A DNA stretch of 64,000 bases from Sulfurimicrobium sp031426915. Lineage in GTDB: Bacteria > Pseudomonadota > Gammaproteobacteria > Burkholderiales > Sulfuricellaceae. The notes beneath the pieces were generated by a model. That model ran no database searches and had not been told where the DNA came from. It worked only from the letters and a program-made list of their open reading frames with translations. Positions 1 through 9,024 of the stretch are shown one piece after another. A program made the translations under genes and the position numbers. How positions within the stretch are numbered: the first letter of the stretch is position 1; the number at the start of each line of letters is the position of its first letter. Location of the stretch: NCBI GenBank assembly GCA_031426915.1, contig JASJPB010000038.1:20844-84843 (forward strand), given 5' to 3'.

Positions 1-718
1 TCGCGTCAAACAGCCAGCGCGCCTCGATCACTTCCAGCCCCTTGTTCATCATGGTGGCGGAGTCGACCGAAATCTTGCGTCCCATGGACCAGTTGGGATG
101 CGCGCAAGCCTGTGCAGGCGTGATGTTTTCCAGTTCGGAAAGCGCTCTGGTGCGGAACGGGCCACCAGAAGCCGTCAGCAGGATGCGCGTCACACCGACC
201 TTGTCCAGACCGCGCCCGAAATCCCGCGGCAGGGACTGGAAAATGGCGTTGTGTTCGCTGTCTATGGGCAACAGTTCCGAACCACTTGCCCGCACCGCAT
301 CCATGAACACACTGCCGGACATGACCAGGGTTTCCTTGTTGGCCAGCAGGATACGCTTGCCCGCACTGGCCGCTGCCAGCGAGGGTCTCAATCCGGCAGC
401 ACCGACAATGGCGGCCATCACACTGTCCACCTGGGGCAGGGATGAGACCAGTTCCAGCGCCTCGACGCCATGCAGCACCTGGGTCGCCAAACCGGCGGCG
501 GTGATTTTTCCCTGTAACGACTCCGCAGCATCTGCATCCAGCAGCACGGCAAATTCCGGCTCGAATTGCCGACATTGCTGGAACAGTTTATCCACCTGGG
601 AATTCGCCGTCAGCGCAACTACGCGGAAGCGCTCCGGGTGGCGTGCGATCACATCGAGCGTGCTGACGCCGATGGAACCGGTAGAACCCAATACAGTGAT
701 ATTTTGCTTGTCGGACAT
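1..718 (-). CDS. dxr: 1-deoxy-D-xylulose 5-phosphate reductoisomerase, 5' part only
   Basis: Catalyses the NADPH-dependent conversion of DXP to MEP, the committed step of isoprenoid synthesis, in the cytoplasm. Translating the minus strand from the ATG at 718 gives MSDKQNITVLGSTGSIGVST, the typical N-terminal Rossmann start of DXR with the GSTGSIG dinucleotide-binding loop. About 239 codons are present; the C-terminal part lies beyond base 1. It starts 2 bases after the cdsA stop, so it belongs to the rpsB-tsf-pyrH-frr-uppS-cdsA-dxr operon, the usual proteobacterial order. The family call is very safe; the gene is cut by the window edge, not broken. Confidence 0.95.
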   Translation of the reverse strand, partial: MSDKQNITVLGSTGSIGVSTLDVIARHPERFRVVALTANSQVDKLFQQCRQFEPEFAVLLDADAAESLQGKITAAGLATQVLHGVEALELVSSLPQVDSVMAAIVGAAGLRPSLAAASAGKRILLANKETLVMSGSVFMDAVRASGSELLPIDSEHNAIFQSLPRDFGRGLDKVGVTRILLTASGGPFRTRALSELENITPAQACAHPNWSMGRKISVDSATMMNKGLEVIEARWLFDA

Positions 719-720
719 GA

Positions 721-1512
721 TCAAAGGCCAGGGAATCCATAGATATAATAGGCCGCAGCCAGCGGCAGAGCGGGTGTCATGCCGTCGATGCGATCCAGCA
801 CGCCGCCATGGCCGGGCAGGATACTGCCGCTATCCTTCAGGCCGGCCTGGCGTTTGAGCCAGGATTCGAACAAATCGCCCACCACGCTCAGTGCCGCCAT
901 CGCGAGCAGCAACGCGAATCCGGGGAAAGGCACGCCTAGTGTCCCTTCCAGAGAACTCCAGGCAACGCCATAGCAGGCCACACCCAGCAAACCACCGGCC
1001 ACACCCTCCCAGGTTTTGCCCGGGCTGATTGAAGGCGCCAATTTATGGCTGCCGAAAGCCCGACCAGCAAAATACGCCCCGATATCCGCCACCGACACCA
1101 CCGCCAGCAGGCCAAGCAACAGGGCCGGGCGCATGGCGTGAAATTCCATCAGGGCAAACCAGGTCGGGAACAGCACTAGCCAGCCGGTGGCCGCCAACAG
1201 GGCCGGATGGCGTACCTTCCATCCCAGCACGAGCCAGGGCAAGGCCGCCAGCAGCCAGAAAAGCACTGCGGCAAGGTAGGCCTGTTCAACCCTGGTTTTG
1301 AGCACAAAAAATGCCATGCCAAATGCCAGCGTGACGCCCAGATAAGCCCAACGGCCCGAGCGCGGATAAGCGGCGAGTGCACCCCATTCCCAGGCACCAA
1401 TTGAAATTACGCCCAGCGTAAGCAAACCCCAGTAAAAACTGGGCAGGTAAAACAGCCCGCCCAGCAGGACAAACAACAAGACGACAGCGGTAATGACGCG
1501 GGTTCTAAGCAT
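721..1512 (-). CDS. cdsA: Phosphatidate cytidylyltransferase
   Basis: Integral inner-membrane enzyme that makes CDP-diacylglycerol from phosphatidate and CTP, the precursor of all phospholipids. The 263-residue product is strongly hydrophobic with many membrane segments, the first at about residues 7-35. Near the C-terminus it carries the CDP-alcohol/CdsA signature: SWLKRQAGLKDSGS followed by LPGHGGVLDRID, with the conserved K-D, H-G-G and D-R-x-D residues. Its ATG overlaps the uppS stop by one base (TGATG), which indicates translational coupling. Length is normal for the family. Confidence 0.97.
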   Translation of the reverse strand: MLRTRVITAVVLLFVLLGGLFYLPSFYWGLLTLGVISIGAWEWGALAAYPRSGRWAYLGVTLAFGMAFFVLKTRVEQAYLAAVLFWLLAALPWLVLGWKVRHPALLAATGWLVLFPTWFALMEFHAMRPALLLGLLAVVSVADIGAYFAGRAFGSHKLAPSISPGKTWEGVAGGLLGVACYGVAWSSLEGTLGVPFPGFALLLAMAALSVVGDLFESWLKRQAGLKDSGSILPGHGGVLDRIDGMTPALPLAAAYYIYGFPGL

Positions 1513-2264
1513 CAGGGCTTTTTCAACTGCTCGCTGGTCCGGCCGAAACGCCGCTCGCGCTGCTGGTAGGAGTGGATGGCTTTATCCAGTTCGGCTGCGT
1601 TAAAATCCGGCCACAGCACACCGGTAAAATACAGCTCGGTATACGCCAGCTGCCACAACAGGAAATTGCTGATGCGTTGTTCTCCGCCGGTACGAATGAA
1701 CAAATCCGGCTCCGGCGCATAAGGCATCGAAAGGTAGGGCTGTAAGTCCGCCTCGTCAAACCCGGCACATAGTTCCGGTCGAGCTTGCAGCATGCCCTGC
1801 ACCGCCTGGAGGATATCCCAGCGGCCTCCGTAGTTGGCGGCAATGGTCAGCGTCAGTTTTGTGTTGTTCGCGGTCAGCGCTTCGGCACGCTGCACCAGAT
1901 CAATCAGGCGCGGCTCGAAGCGGGACAGGTCACCGATGATCCTGAGGCGCACATTATTCTGGTTGAGGCGGCTGATTTCCTGTTCCAGCGCCAGCATGAA
2001 CAACTGCATCAGGAGGGATACTTCTTCCGCCGGACGGCGCCAGTTTTCGCTGCTGAAAGCAAACAGGGTGAGAAATTCAACTCCGCGTTCGATGCAGGCC
2101 TTGACCATTTCCCGCACGGTTTCCACGCCACGCTTGTGCCCCATTACGCGGGGAAAATGGCGTTTCTTCGCCCAACGGCCATTGCCATCCATGATGATGG
2201 CGATATGGCTCGGGATGTGCGATGGATGGGGAATGTCGCGAGTCGAACTATGCGGCTGGGCCAC
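1512..2264 (-). CDS. uppS: Undecaprenyl diphosphate synthase (cis-prenyltransferase)
   Basis: Condenses isopentenyl diphosphate onto farnesyl diphosphate to give the C55 lipid carrier for peptidoglycan and surface glycans. Seen: the catalytic block IAIIMDGNGRWAKKR at residues 22-36 with the essential Asp, the C-terminal FIRTGGEQRISNFLLWQ block and the YTELYFTGVLWPDF block. The only suitable start is a GTG at 2264, 12 bases after the frr stop; no in-frame ATG lies before the catalytic motif. Length (250 residues) is typical. Its product C55-P is also the usual membrane carrier for glycans such as those of the island in this window. Confidence 0.97.
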   Translation of the reverse strand: MAQPHSSTRDIPHPSHIPSHIAIIMDGNGRWAKKRHFPRVMGHKRGVETVREMVKACIERGVEFLTLFAFSSENWRRPAEEVSLLMQLFMLALEQEISRLNQNNVRLRIIGDLSRFEPRLIDLVQRAEALTANNTKLTLTIAANYGGRWDILQAVQGMLQARPELCAGFDEADLQPYLSMPYAPEPDLFIRTGGEQRISNFLLWQLAYTELYFTGVLWPDFNAAELDKAIHSYQQRERRFGRTSEQLKKP

Positions 2265-2276
2265 GATCTGCTGGAC

Positions 2277-2834
2277 TCAGATCGCCATCAGTTCGGTTTC
2301 TTTGACCTGCAACATCTTGTCAACTTCCGACACGTAGCGGTCGGTGAGTTTCTGGATATCGTCCTGGGCACGACGATCATCATCCTCGCTGATCGCCTTG
2401 TCCTTGAGCAGATCCTTGAAATGGTCATTGGCATCGCGGCGCACATTGCGTATCGCCACCTTTGCACCCTCGCCTTCCTGCTTGACGACCTTGATCAGGT
2501 CCCTGCGCCGTTCCTCGGTAAGAGCTGGCATCGGGACCCGGATCAAGTCACCCTGGGAAGCGGGATTAAGTCCCAGATCGGAGTCACGGATAGCTCTTTC
2601 CACCGCGCCGACCATCTTTTTTTCCCATGGCGCAACGCCAATGGTACGGGAATCGATCAAAGTCACGTTGGCGACCTGGTTGATTGCCGTGGGGTTGCCG
2701 TAGTAATCCACCATTACGTGATCGAGAATACCCGTATGAGCCCTCCCGGTGCGTATCTTGGCCAGATCGGCCTTGAGCGACTCCAGGGATTTCTGCATTT
2801 TCTGTTCAGCGGATTTTTTAATGTCTGCGATCAT
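2277..2834 (-). CDS. frr: Ribosome recycling factor
   Basis: With EF-G, splits post-termination ribosomes. The 185-residue product starts MIADIKKSAEQKMQKSLESL and contains the RTGRAHTGILDHVMVDYYG region and the R-R-D-L-I-K-V-V-K segment typical of the three-helix bundle. I chose the ATG at 2834, not the in-frame TTG at 2840, because AAGGAAG lies 7 bases before it and homologues start MI-A/S-DIKK. It lies between pyrH (76 bases upstream) and uppS. Confidence 0.97.
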   Translation of the reverse strand: MIADIKKSAEQKMQKSLESLKADLAKIRTGRAHTGILDHVMVDYYGNPTAINQVANVTLIDSRTIGVAPWEKKMVGAVERAIRDSDLGLNPASQGDLIRVPMPALTEERRRDLIKVVKQEGEGAKVAIRNVRRDANDHFKDLLKDKAISEDDDRRAQDDIQKLTDRYVSEVDKMLQVKETELMAI

Positions 2835-2910
2835 AATCAAGCTTCCTTCACATCAATACACGGCACGCAGGGTAAAAGCCGCAACCATCGTCCGGTTTCG
2901 AACGCAAAAG

Positions 2911-3627
2911 TCAGCAGTAGACCCGTGTACCTTCGTCCTCGCCCATCACCACGCGCTTCAACGCGCCTGGCTTGAAGATGCTGAACACCGCCAGGGGCAT
3001 GTTCTGGTCGCGGCACAAGGCCAGCGCGGTCGCATCCATCACCTTGAGGTTGCGCTGGATGGCCTCGTCAAAACTGAGTTGCTGGTAGCGCATGGCTTCG
3101 GGATTGGTTTTCGGATCATCTGTATAGACACCGTCCACCTTGGTCGCCTTGATCACCACTTCCGCGCCCACTTCCATACCGCGCAGAGCGGCTGCGGTGT
3201 CGGTGGTGAAGAAGGGATTGCCTGTCCCGGCACCAAAAATCACCACCTTGCCTTCTTCCAGGTAGCGGATCGCCTTGCCGCGAATGTAAGGCTCAGCCAC
3301 AGCCTCGATGCTAAGCGCCGTTTGTACACGGCTTTCGATGCCGATGCGGCGCATGGCGTCCTGTAGCGCGAGGGCGTTCATCACCGTGGCCAGCATACCC
3401 ATGTAATCTGCCGTGGCGCGGTCCATACCGGCAGCACCGGGGGCGACGCCACGAAAAATGTTGCCGCCACCGATAACCACCCCCACCTGCACGCCCATGC
3501 GCACCACTTCTGCCACTTCCGCGACAATACGTTCGATCGTGGGACGGTTGATACCGTAGCTGTCCTCACCCATCAGGGCTTCGCCGGACAGCTTGAGCAT
3601 GATGCGTTTATAGGCAGGGGCGGTCAT
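2911..3627 (-). CDS. pyrH: UMP kinase
   Basis: Phosphorylates UMP to UDP, the first dedicated step toward UTP, CTP and UDP-sugars; a hexameric bacterial enzyme of the amino acid kinase fold. Seen: RIMLKLSGEALMG near the N-terminus, GVVIGGGNIFRG (phosphate binding), the RATADYMGMLATVMNALALQ helix and the GTGNPFFTTDTAAALR motif near residues 140-155. 238 residues, normal length. Starts 3 bases after the tsf stop, so transcription and probably translation are linked with tsf. Confidence 0.97.
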   Translation of the reverse strand: MTAPAYKRIMLKLSGEALMGEDSYGINRPTIERIVAEVAEVVRMGVQVGVVIGGGNIFRGVAPGAAGMDRATADYMGMLATVMNALALQDAMRRIGIESRVQTALSIEAVAEPYIRGKAIRYLEEGKVVIFGAGTGNPFFTTDTAAALRGMEVGAEVVIKATKVDGVYTDDPKTNPEAMRYQQLSFDEAIQRNLKVMDATALALCRDQNMPLAVFSIFKPGALKRVVMGEDEGTRVYC

Positions 3628-3630
3628 GGT

Positions 3631-4509
3631 TCAGACCTTCGACGCGGCAGCGACTTCGGCGGCGTAATCCACCACTTTCTTCTCGATGCCCTCACCCACC
3701 ACGTACATGGTGAAAGCGCTGACGCTGGCTTTTTTTCCGGACAGCAATTTCTCCACCGTCTGGTCCGGGTCCTTTACGAAAGGCTGGCCGAGCAGCGTGA
3801 CTTCCGCCAGATACTTGACGATGCGGCCTTCCACCATTTTCTCGATGATGTTGGCAGGTTTGCCGGATTCGGCGGCCTGGGCGGAGAAAATCTTGCGTTC
3901 GTTTTCCAGCAACTCTGCCGGAACTTCGTCCTTGGACACGCATACCGGCTTGCTGGCCGCGATATGCATCGCAATATCCTTGCCCATTTGCTCGTCGCCA
4001 CCGGTGCTATCGACCATTACGCCGATACGCGTGCCATGCAGATAAGTGGTCAGTTTGCCGCTAGTTTCCGCACGCACCAGACGACGCAACGCGATATTTT
4101 CGCCCAGCTTCATGATCAGTGCCTGACGTGTTTCTTCCACGGTCTGGCCGGAAGGAAGTTTGGTGGCGGAAAGCGCCTCGATGGCCTGAATGTTCTGCTC
4201 GGCAATCAGCTGTGCCACAGCCTTGGCGAAGGCGAGGAAATCCTCATTCTTGGAAACGAAGTCGGTTTCACAGTTGATTTCCACCAGCGCACCCTTGTGC
4301 CCATCAGCGCTGATGAAACTTCCTACCACACCTTCCGCGGCGACACGGCTGGCAGCCTTGTTCGCCTTGGCACCGCTTTTGATGCGCAACAACTCTTCCG
4401 CGGCTTTCAGGTCGCCACCGGTTTCAGTCAGCGCCTTCTTGCATTCCATCATGCCCAAGCCTGTCAGCTCGCGCAGTTCCTTAACCATACCCGCGGTAAT
4501 GTCCGCCAT
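3631..4509 (-). CDS. tsf: Elongation factor Ts
   Basis: Nucleotide exchange factor that regenerates EF-Tu-GTP. The product of about 292 residues begins MADITAGMVKELRELTGLG and contains the family hallmarks LTGLGMMECKKAL and the INCETDFVSKNEDF motif near residues 74-87. I set the start at the ATG at 4509, preceded by AAGGAG, and not at an upstream in-frame ATG that would add six unconserved residues. It follows rpsB across 75 bases that hold a strong terminator-like hairpin. Confidence 0.97.
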   Translation of the reverse strand: MADITAGMVKELRELTGLGMMECKKALTETGGDLKAAEELLRIKSGAKANKAASRVAAEGVVGSFISADGHKGALVEINCETDFVSKNEDFLAFAKAVAQLIAEQNIQAIEALSATKLPSGQTVEETRQALIMKLGENIALRRLVRAETSGKLTTYLHGTRIGVMVDSTGGDEQMGKDIAMHIAASKPVCVSKDEVPAELLENERKIFSAQAAESGKPANIIEKMVEGRIVKYLAEVTLLGQPFVKDPDQTVEKLLSGKKASVSAFTMYVVGEGIEKKVVDYAAEVAAASKV

Positions 4510-4548
4510 GCTAAAACTCCTTAAATCCATACCAAATTATTCAAGCTA

Positions 4549-4575
4549 TAAAAAAAGGGGCTTCCGCCCCTTTTC
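4549..4575 (-). terminator. Terminator-like hairpin between rpsB and tsf
   Basis: On the minus strand a 9-bp perfect stem AAAAGGGGC / GCCCCTTTT with a GGAA tetraloop is followed by a run of seven T. It sits directly after the rpsB stop and before the tsf ribosome binding site. Partial termination between rpsB and tsf is known in proteobacteria, so this probably lowers tsf expression relative to rpsB. Confidence 0.85.
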
Positions 4576-4584
4576 CGCGGAAGA

Positions 4585-5334
4585 TCAAACTGCTGCTTTT
4601 GCTTCCGCGTCACTGACCTCGACGAACTCATCGCCCTTGATAATTTCCGTAATCACCTGGCTGCGGCCTTCCAGAATCGCATCCGCCATGCCTTGGGCAT
4701 AGAGGCGAATCGCCTTGCTGGAGTCATCGTTGCCGGGAACCACATAATCCACGCCAGCGGGCGAATTATTGGTATCCACGATACCGATCACCGGGATACG
4801 CAGCTTGTTGGCTTCGGTGATTGCGCCATTTTCATAGCCCACGTCAATCACGAAAATGGCGTCAGGCAAGCCACCCATATCCTTGATGCCGCCCAGGCTG
4901 CGCTCAAGCTTGACCATTTCACGCTTGAAGCCCAGCGCTTCCTTCTTGGAAATACGATCCATGGTGCCATCTTCCATCATGACTTCCATGTCCTTGAGGC
5001 GCTTGATGGACAGCTTCACCGTCTTGAAGTTGGTGAGCATGCCGCCCAGCCAGCGGTAGTCGACGTAGGAAGCACCGCAGCGAGCCGCTTCTTCCTTGAC
5101 GATTTCGCGAGCCTGGCGCTTGGTGCCGACAAACAGGATCGTGCCCTTGTTGGCTGCCATCTGGCGCACGAACTTGATGGCCTCTTCGTACATGGGAAGA
5201 GACTTTTCCAGGTTCACGATATGAATTTTGTTGCGGTCGCCGAAGATGTACGGAGCCATCTTGGGATTCCAATAGCGGGTCTGGTGGCCGAAGTGGACAC
5301 CTGCCTCAAGCATCTGGCGCATGGTAACTGACAT
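4585..5334 (-). CDS. rpsB: 30S ribosomal protein S2
   Basis: Small-subunit ribosomal protein bound between head and body of the 30S. Seen: MSVTMRQMLEAGVHFGHQTR with the hallmark GVHFGHQTRYWNPKM, IVNLEKSLPMYEEA, and the PDAIFVIDVGYENGAITEA and IPVIGIVDTNNSP blocks. I set the start at the ATG at 5334 behind AAGGAG; an upstream ATG at 5376 would add 14 unconserved residues. First gene of the operon, with its own promoter and a leader of roughly 150 bases. Confidence 0.97.
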   Translation of the reverse strand: MSVTMRQMLEAGVHFGHQTRYWNPKMAPYIFGDRNKIHIVNLEKSLPMYEEAIKFVRQMAANKGTILFVGTKRQAREIVKEEAARCGASYVDYRWLGGMLTNFKTVKLSIKRLKDMEVMMEDGTMDRISKKEALGFKREMVKLERSLGGIKDMGGLPDAIFVIDVGYENGAITEANKLRIPVIGIVDTNNSPAGVDYVVPGNDDSSKAIRLYAQGMADAILEGRSQVITEIIKGDEFVEVSDAEAKAAV

Positions 5335-5435
5335 AATATAAAACTCCTTAAGGGTTAAGCCTCCATCCGTCCGCATGCGACCCGCCAGAAAATATAATCC
5401 TGTTGGGCACCCTTATCGGGACAGATGTGCGTATT

Positions 5436-5453
5436 TGCCGCCGTTCGGCGGCA
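5436..5453 (-). promoter_or_regulatory. Hairpin in the rpsB leader
   Basis: A perfect 7-bp stem TGCCGCC / GGCGGCA with a 4-base loop lies in the untranslated leader between the predicted rpsB promoter and start. It has no T tract, so it is not a simple terminator. rpsB leaders in other bacteria are autogenously regulated by S2; whether this hairpin takes part is a guess. Confidence 0.4.
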
Positions 5454-5496
5454 TCCAAATTTGACCGGTGTTTGAACCCAGCCAAATTGGGCCGCA

Positions 5497-5526
5497 ATGA
5501 TAGCACAACCGGGCGGCTTACCTCAA
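5497..5526 (-). promoter_or_regulatory. Predicted sigma-70 promoter of rpsB
   Basis: Minus strand: -35 TTGAGG (5521-5526), an 18-base spacer and -10 TATCAT (5497-5502), 4/6 and 5/6 matches. Placed about 160 bases before the rpsB start, which leaves room for the leader hairpin. Divergent from map. Confidence 0.6.
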
Positions 5527-5553
5527 GGCATAGAATGGCCAGGAACCCATGAA

Positions 5554-5582
5554 TTGAACTATTCACTGCAATCCTCTATTCT
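5554..5582 (+). promoter_or_regulatory. Possible sigma-70 promoter of map-glnD
   Basis: Plus strand: TTGAAC (5554-5559), 17 bases, TATTCT (5577-5582), each matching 4 of 6 consensus positions. The expected transcription start is about 18 bases before the map ATG. Plausible from spacing and position, but the match is modest. Confidence 0.4.
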
Positions 5583-5606
5583 TGCCCCATTTTGGGTTGG
5601 CGGCTT

Positions 5607-6407
5607 ATGAGCATCACCATCAAGACAGCGGAAGAAATCGAGAAAATGCGCGTGGCAGGAAGGCTTACTGCGGAGCAGCTTGATTATATCGGCCCATTTG
5701 TCAAACCGGGGATTACCACGGGCGAGCTGGACAAGCTCTGTCATGACTATACCGTCAACGTACAGCACGCCATCCCCGCTCCGCTGAATTACGCCCCTTC
5801 CGGCCACAATCCATATCCCCGCTCCATCTGCACTTCAGTCAATCATCAGGTATGCCATGGCGTTCCCGGGGACAAGGTTCTGAAAAATGGCGACATCGTG
5901 AATATTGACGTCACGGTCCTCAAGGATGGTTATCACGGCGACAGCAGCCGCATGTTCTATGTTGGCGAGCCTTCCATTCAGGCCAGGCGCCTGTGCGATA
6001 CCACCTACGAATGTCTGTGGCTGGGAATCAAGGCGGTCAGGCCTGGCGCCTATCTGGGCGATATCGGTCAGGTTATCCAGCGCCATGCCGAGAAAAACGG
6101 ATTCAGCGTGGTGCGCGAGTTTTGCGGACATGGTATCGGGCGCGAGTTTCACGAAGATCCCCAGGTACTGCACTATGGCAAGGCCGGGACCGGCCCCAGA
6201 CTGGAGGCGGGCATGGTCTTCACCATCGAACCCATGATCAATGCCGGTAAACGCGATATTCGCCAGCTTGGCGACGGCTGGACCATCGTGACCAAGGATC
6301 ACAGTCTTTCCGCTCAATGGGAGCACACCATTCTGGTAACCGGGAGCGGTTACGAGGTGCTCACGGTTTCTTCCGGCATGCCTCCCATGCCGGCCATCGC
6401 CGCCTAA
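5607..6407 (+). CDS. map: Methionine aminopeptidase, type I
   Basis: Cytoplasmic metalloprotease that removes the initiator Met after deformylation. The 266-residue product from the ATG at 5607 (MSITIKTAEEIEKMRVAGRL) shows the pita-bread fold ligands: D in NGDIVNIDVTV, D in YHGDSSRMFYVG, H in GHGIGREFHEDP, E in MVFTIEPMIN and E in SAQWEHTILVTG. An upstream ATG at 5592 would add five residues but fits the family start less well. It is divergent from rpsB, and its stop abuts the glnD ATG with no gap. Confidence 0.97.
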   Translation: MSITIKTAEEIEKMRVAGRLTAEQLDYIGPFVKPGITTGELDKLCHDYTVNVQHAIPAPLNYAPSGHNPYPRSICTSVNHQVCHGVPGDKVLKNGDIVNIDVTVLKDGYHGDSSRMFYVGEPSIQARRLCDTTYECLWLGIKAVRPGAYLGDIGQVIQRHAEKNGFSVVREFCGHGIGREFHEDPQVLHYGKAGTGPRLEAGMVFTIEPMINAGKRDIRQLGDGWTIVTKDHSLSAQWEHTILVTGSGYEVLTVSSGMPPMPAIAA

Positions 6408-9011
6408 ATGTCTCGACCCGCCGCCGAACCGACCCGGGATATCGGCTACTGGCGAGCCGTGCTCAAGGATGGCCGGGCGCAACTTGCCGATTCCTTTTTC
6501 CGCAAGCGAAATGCCGAGGCAAATTTGCGCAAACACGCCCATCTGGTGGATGGCGTGCTGCGCGAAATCTGGCAGCAAGCCAATTTGCCCCCTTCATCCT
6601 CCCTGATCGCAGTGGGCGGCTACGGACGTGGATTGCTGTTCCCTTATTCCGACGTTGATTTGCTGTTACTGCTCGATGCTGCGCCCGACATGGAGACGGC
6701 ATCCCGACTGGAACACGTGATCGGCCTGTTGTGGGACATCGGCCTGGAGGTCGGACATAGCGTCAGAACGATCGCGGATTGTCTGGAAGAATCCGCCAAG
6801 GATGTTACCGTCCAGACCAATCTTCTGGAAGCGCGGCTGCTATGCGGCAATTCCGCCCTGTTTGCCAGCCTGCAAAGCGACCTCGATGAGCAAATGGATG
6901 CCGCCACCTTTCTGCAGGCCAAGTTGCTGGAGCAGCAGCAGCGCCATACGCGCTTTCACGACACAGCCTACAACCTGGAACCCAATCTAAAGGAAAGTCC
7001 CGGCGGCTTGCGCGACTTGCAAACCATACTCTGGATCAGTCAGGCATTAAGGCTGGGCGGCAGCTGGAAGGAGCTGGTTGTCGAGTCCCTTATCACCGCC
7101 CAGGAAGCGCGCCAGATTCAGCGCCACGAGAAATTTCTGCAATATTTGCGTATCCGTCTTCATTATCTGGCGCGACGGCGCGAGGACAGATTACTGTTCG
7201 ACTACCAGGCGCCCCTGGCGCAACAGCTTGAGCTCACCGGGCAGCGCAGCCGCAGCGCCAGCGAACTGCTGATGCAGCGCTATTATCGCACCGCCAAAGC
7301 GGTCAGCCTGATGAACGAGATTTTGCTGCAAAATCTGCGCACCCGCGCCGAGTCCGCTCCCCTGTCCCCAGACCAAACCACCCGGGGACAAGCACCCACC
7401 TTCCCGCTCAGCCCACGCTTCCAGTCGCGCAACCAACTCCTGGACGCATGTAGCGAGGATGTGTTTCAGCAGCAACCGGATGCGATATTTGAGTGTTTCC
7501 TGCTGTTGCAACGCCATAGCGAGTTAAAAGGCATTTGCGCCCCCACCCTGCGCGCGCTGTGGCGTGCCATTCCATTGATCGACTCCGCTTTCAGGCATGC
7601 CCCGCTTAACCGCGCCCACTTCATGGAAATTCTGCGCGAACCGCGCGGTCTGACCCACGCCCTGCGCCGGATGAACCAGTATGGGGTGCTGGGGCGCTAT
7701 ATTCCAGCCTTCGGCCGTATCGTCGGGCAGATGCAGCACGACCTGTTTCACGTTTACACCGTGGACGAACACACCCTGATGGTGGTGCGCAACCTGCGCC
7801 GCTTCACCATTCCCGAGCTTTCCCACGAATTTCCCTTGTGCAGCCGCCTGATCAGCACCTTCGACCGGATTGAAGTGTTGTATCTGGCCGGACTGTTCCA
7901 TGACATCGCCAAAGGGCGCGGGGGCGATCATTCCCGCCTGGGCAGGGCGGATGCCAAGCGTTTCTGCCACCAGCACGGGCTGGATCAGACAGACACGGAA
8001 CTGGTGTGCTGGCTGGTGGGAAGCCATCTCGACATGTCCGCCGTGGCGCAGAAACAGGACATCAGCGACCCCGAGGTGATCGCATCCTTCGGCATCAAGG
8101 CGCGCGACCAGCGCCACCTGACCGGGCTCTATCTGTTGACGGTAGCGGATATTCGCGGCACCAGCCCCAAGGTATGGAATGCCTGGAAGGGGCGCCTGTT
8201 GGAAAACCTTTACCATGCCACCTGCCGTTACCTATGCGGAGCCGCACCCACGGTCGAGCAATTGCAGCATCGGCAAATCGAGGCACTGGAGATTCTGCGC
8301 CAGCATGCCGTTCCTGAATTTGCGGCGCAGCGTCTATGGGTGAAGCTCGATGAAGGATATTTTCTGCGCCACGAGGCGCAGGAAATCGCATGGCATACCC
8401 GTGTGCTCGACGGGAGTACTGAGGCCATCGCACCGGTGGTCAAGGCGCGTCTGGCACCCAGCGGCGAAGGCCTGCAGGTCATGATCTACACCCCGGACCG
8501 GGAAGACCTGTTTGCGCGCATTTGCGGTTTTTTCGAGCGGGTCAATTTCAACATCGTGGAAGCGAAAATTCACACCACCCGCCATGGGCACGCCCTGGAC
8601 AGCTTTGTGGTGCTGGACGAGGAGCAACGCGCCAGCCATTACCGCGACCTGCTTAATTACATCGAATATGAACTGGCCCAGCAACTGCGTGAAGCCAGAC
8701 CGCTGGAAGCGCCATTGCGCGGACGGGTGAGCCGCCATCTGAAACATTTCCCCATCACCCCGCAGGTCAGCATCCGGCCGGACGACAAAGGCATCTACCA
8801 TGTGCTGTCGGTCACGGCGGGCGACCGTCCGGGGTTGCTCTCCAGCATGGCACGGGTTTTCCTTGCCCATGGGGTGCATCTGCACACGGCCAAGATCAAT
8901 ACCCTGGGAGAGCGGGCAGAGGACACTTTCATCGTTGAAGGTAGTACTTTGGAAAACACCAAGGCGGTGGTGAGATTCGAGGCTGACCTGCTGCAACAAT
9001 TGCAGGCTTGA
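6408..9011 (+). CDS. glnD: Bifunctional uridylyltransferase/uridylyl-removing enzyme for PII
   Basis: Nitrogen sensor that uridylylates PII (GlnB/GlnK) at low glutamine and removes UMP at high glutamine. The 867 residues contain, in order: a nucleotidyltransferase motif GGYGRG (about 70-75) with SDVDLLLLLD (81-90); a GlnD nucleotidyltransferase-associated domain; an HD domain with LFHDIAKGRGGDHSRLG (around 500); and two ACT domains near the C-terminus (IYTPDREDLFARICGFF and SVTAGDRPGLLSSMARVF) that bind glutamine. ATG starts immediately after the map TAA, so the two are co-transcribed. A short Pro/Thr-rich stretch near residues 315-335 is encoded by DNA with an inverted repeat (CTGTCCCC...GGGGACA) and looks like a linker insertion. 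Confidence 0.97.
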   Translation: MSRPAAEPTRDIGYWRAVLKDGRAQLADSFFRKRNAEANLRKHAHLVDGVLREIWQQANLPPSSSLIAVGGYGRGLLFPYSDVDLLLLLDAAPDMETASRLEHVIGLLWDIGLEVGHSVRTIADCLEESAKDVTVQTNLLEARLLCGNSALFASLQSDLDEQMDAATFLQAKLLEQQQRHTRFHDTAYNLEPNLKESPGGLRDLQTILWISQALRLGGSWKELVVESLITAQEARQIQRHEKFLQYLRIRLHYLARRREDRLLFDYQAPLAQQLELTGQRSRSASELLMQRYYRTAKAVSLMNEILLQNLRTRAESAPLSPDQTTRGQAPTFPLSPRFQSRNQLLDACSEDVFQQQPDAIFECFLLLQRHSELKGICAPTLRALWRAIPLIDSAFRHAPLNRAHFMEILREPRGLTHALRRMNQYGVLGRYIPAFGRIVGQMQHDLFHVYTVDEHTLMVVRNLRRFTIPELSHEFPLCSRLISTFDRIEVLYLAGLFHDIAKGRGGDHSRLGRADAKRFCHQHGLDQTDTELVCWLVGSHLDMSAVAQKQDISDPEVIASFGIKARDQRHLTGLYLLTVADIRGTSPKVWNAWKGRLLENLYHATCRYLCGAAPTVEQLQHRQIEALEILRQHAVPEFAAQRLWVKLDEGYFLRHEAQEIAWHTRVLDGSTEAIAPVVKARLAPSGEGLQVMIYTPDREDLFARICGFFERVNFNIVEAKIHTTRHGHALDSFVVLDEEQRASHYRDLLNYIEYELAQQLREARPLEAPLRGRVSRHLKHFPITPQVSIRPDDKGIYHVLSVTAGDRPGLLSSMARVFLAHGVHLHTAKINTLGERAEDTFIVEGSTLENTKAVVRFEADLLQQLQA

Positions 9012-9024
9012 AACTGTTTCCCGG

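Noticed and set aside
6..575. Minus-strand frame of 189 codons inside dxr
   Set aside because: The adjacent frame encodes an unmistakable DXR start; this one is its shadow.
7355..7400. Short inverted repeat in glnD as an inserted element
   Set aside because: Only about seven bases pair and the site is a natural linker in the protein; too weak to call.
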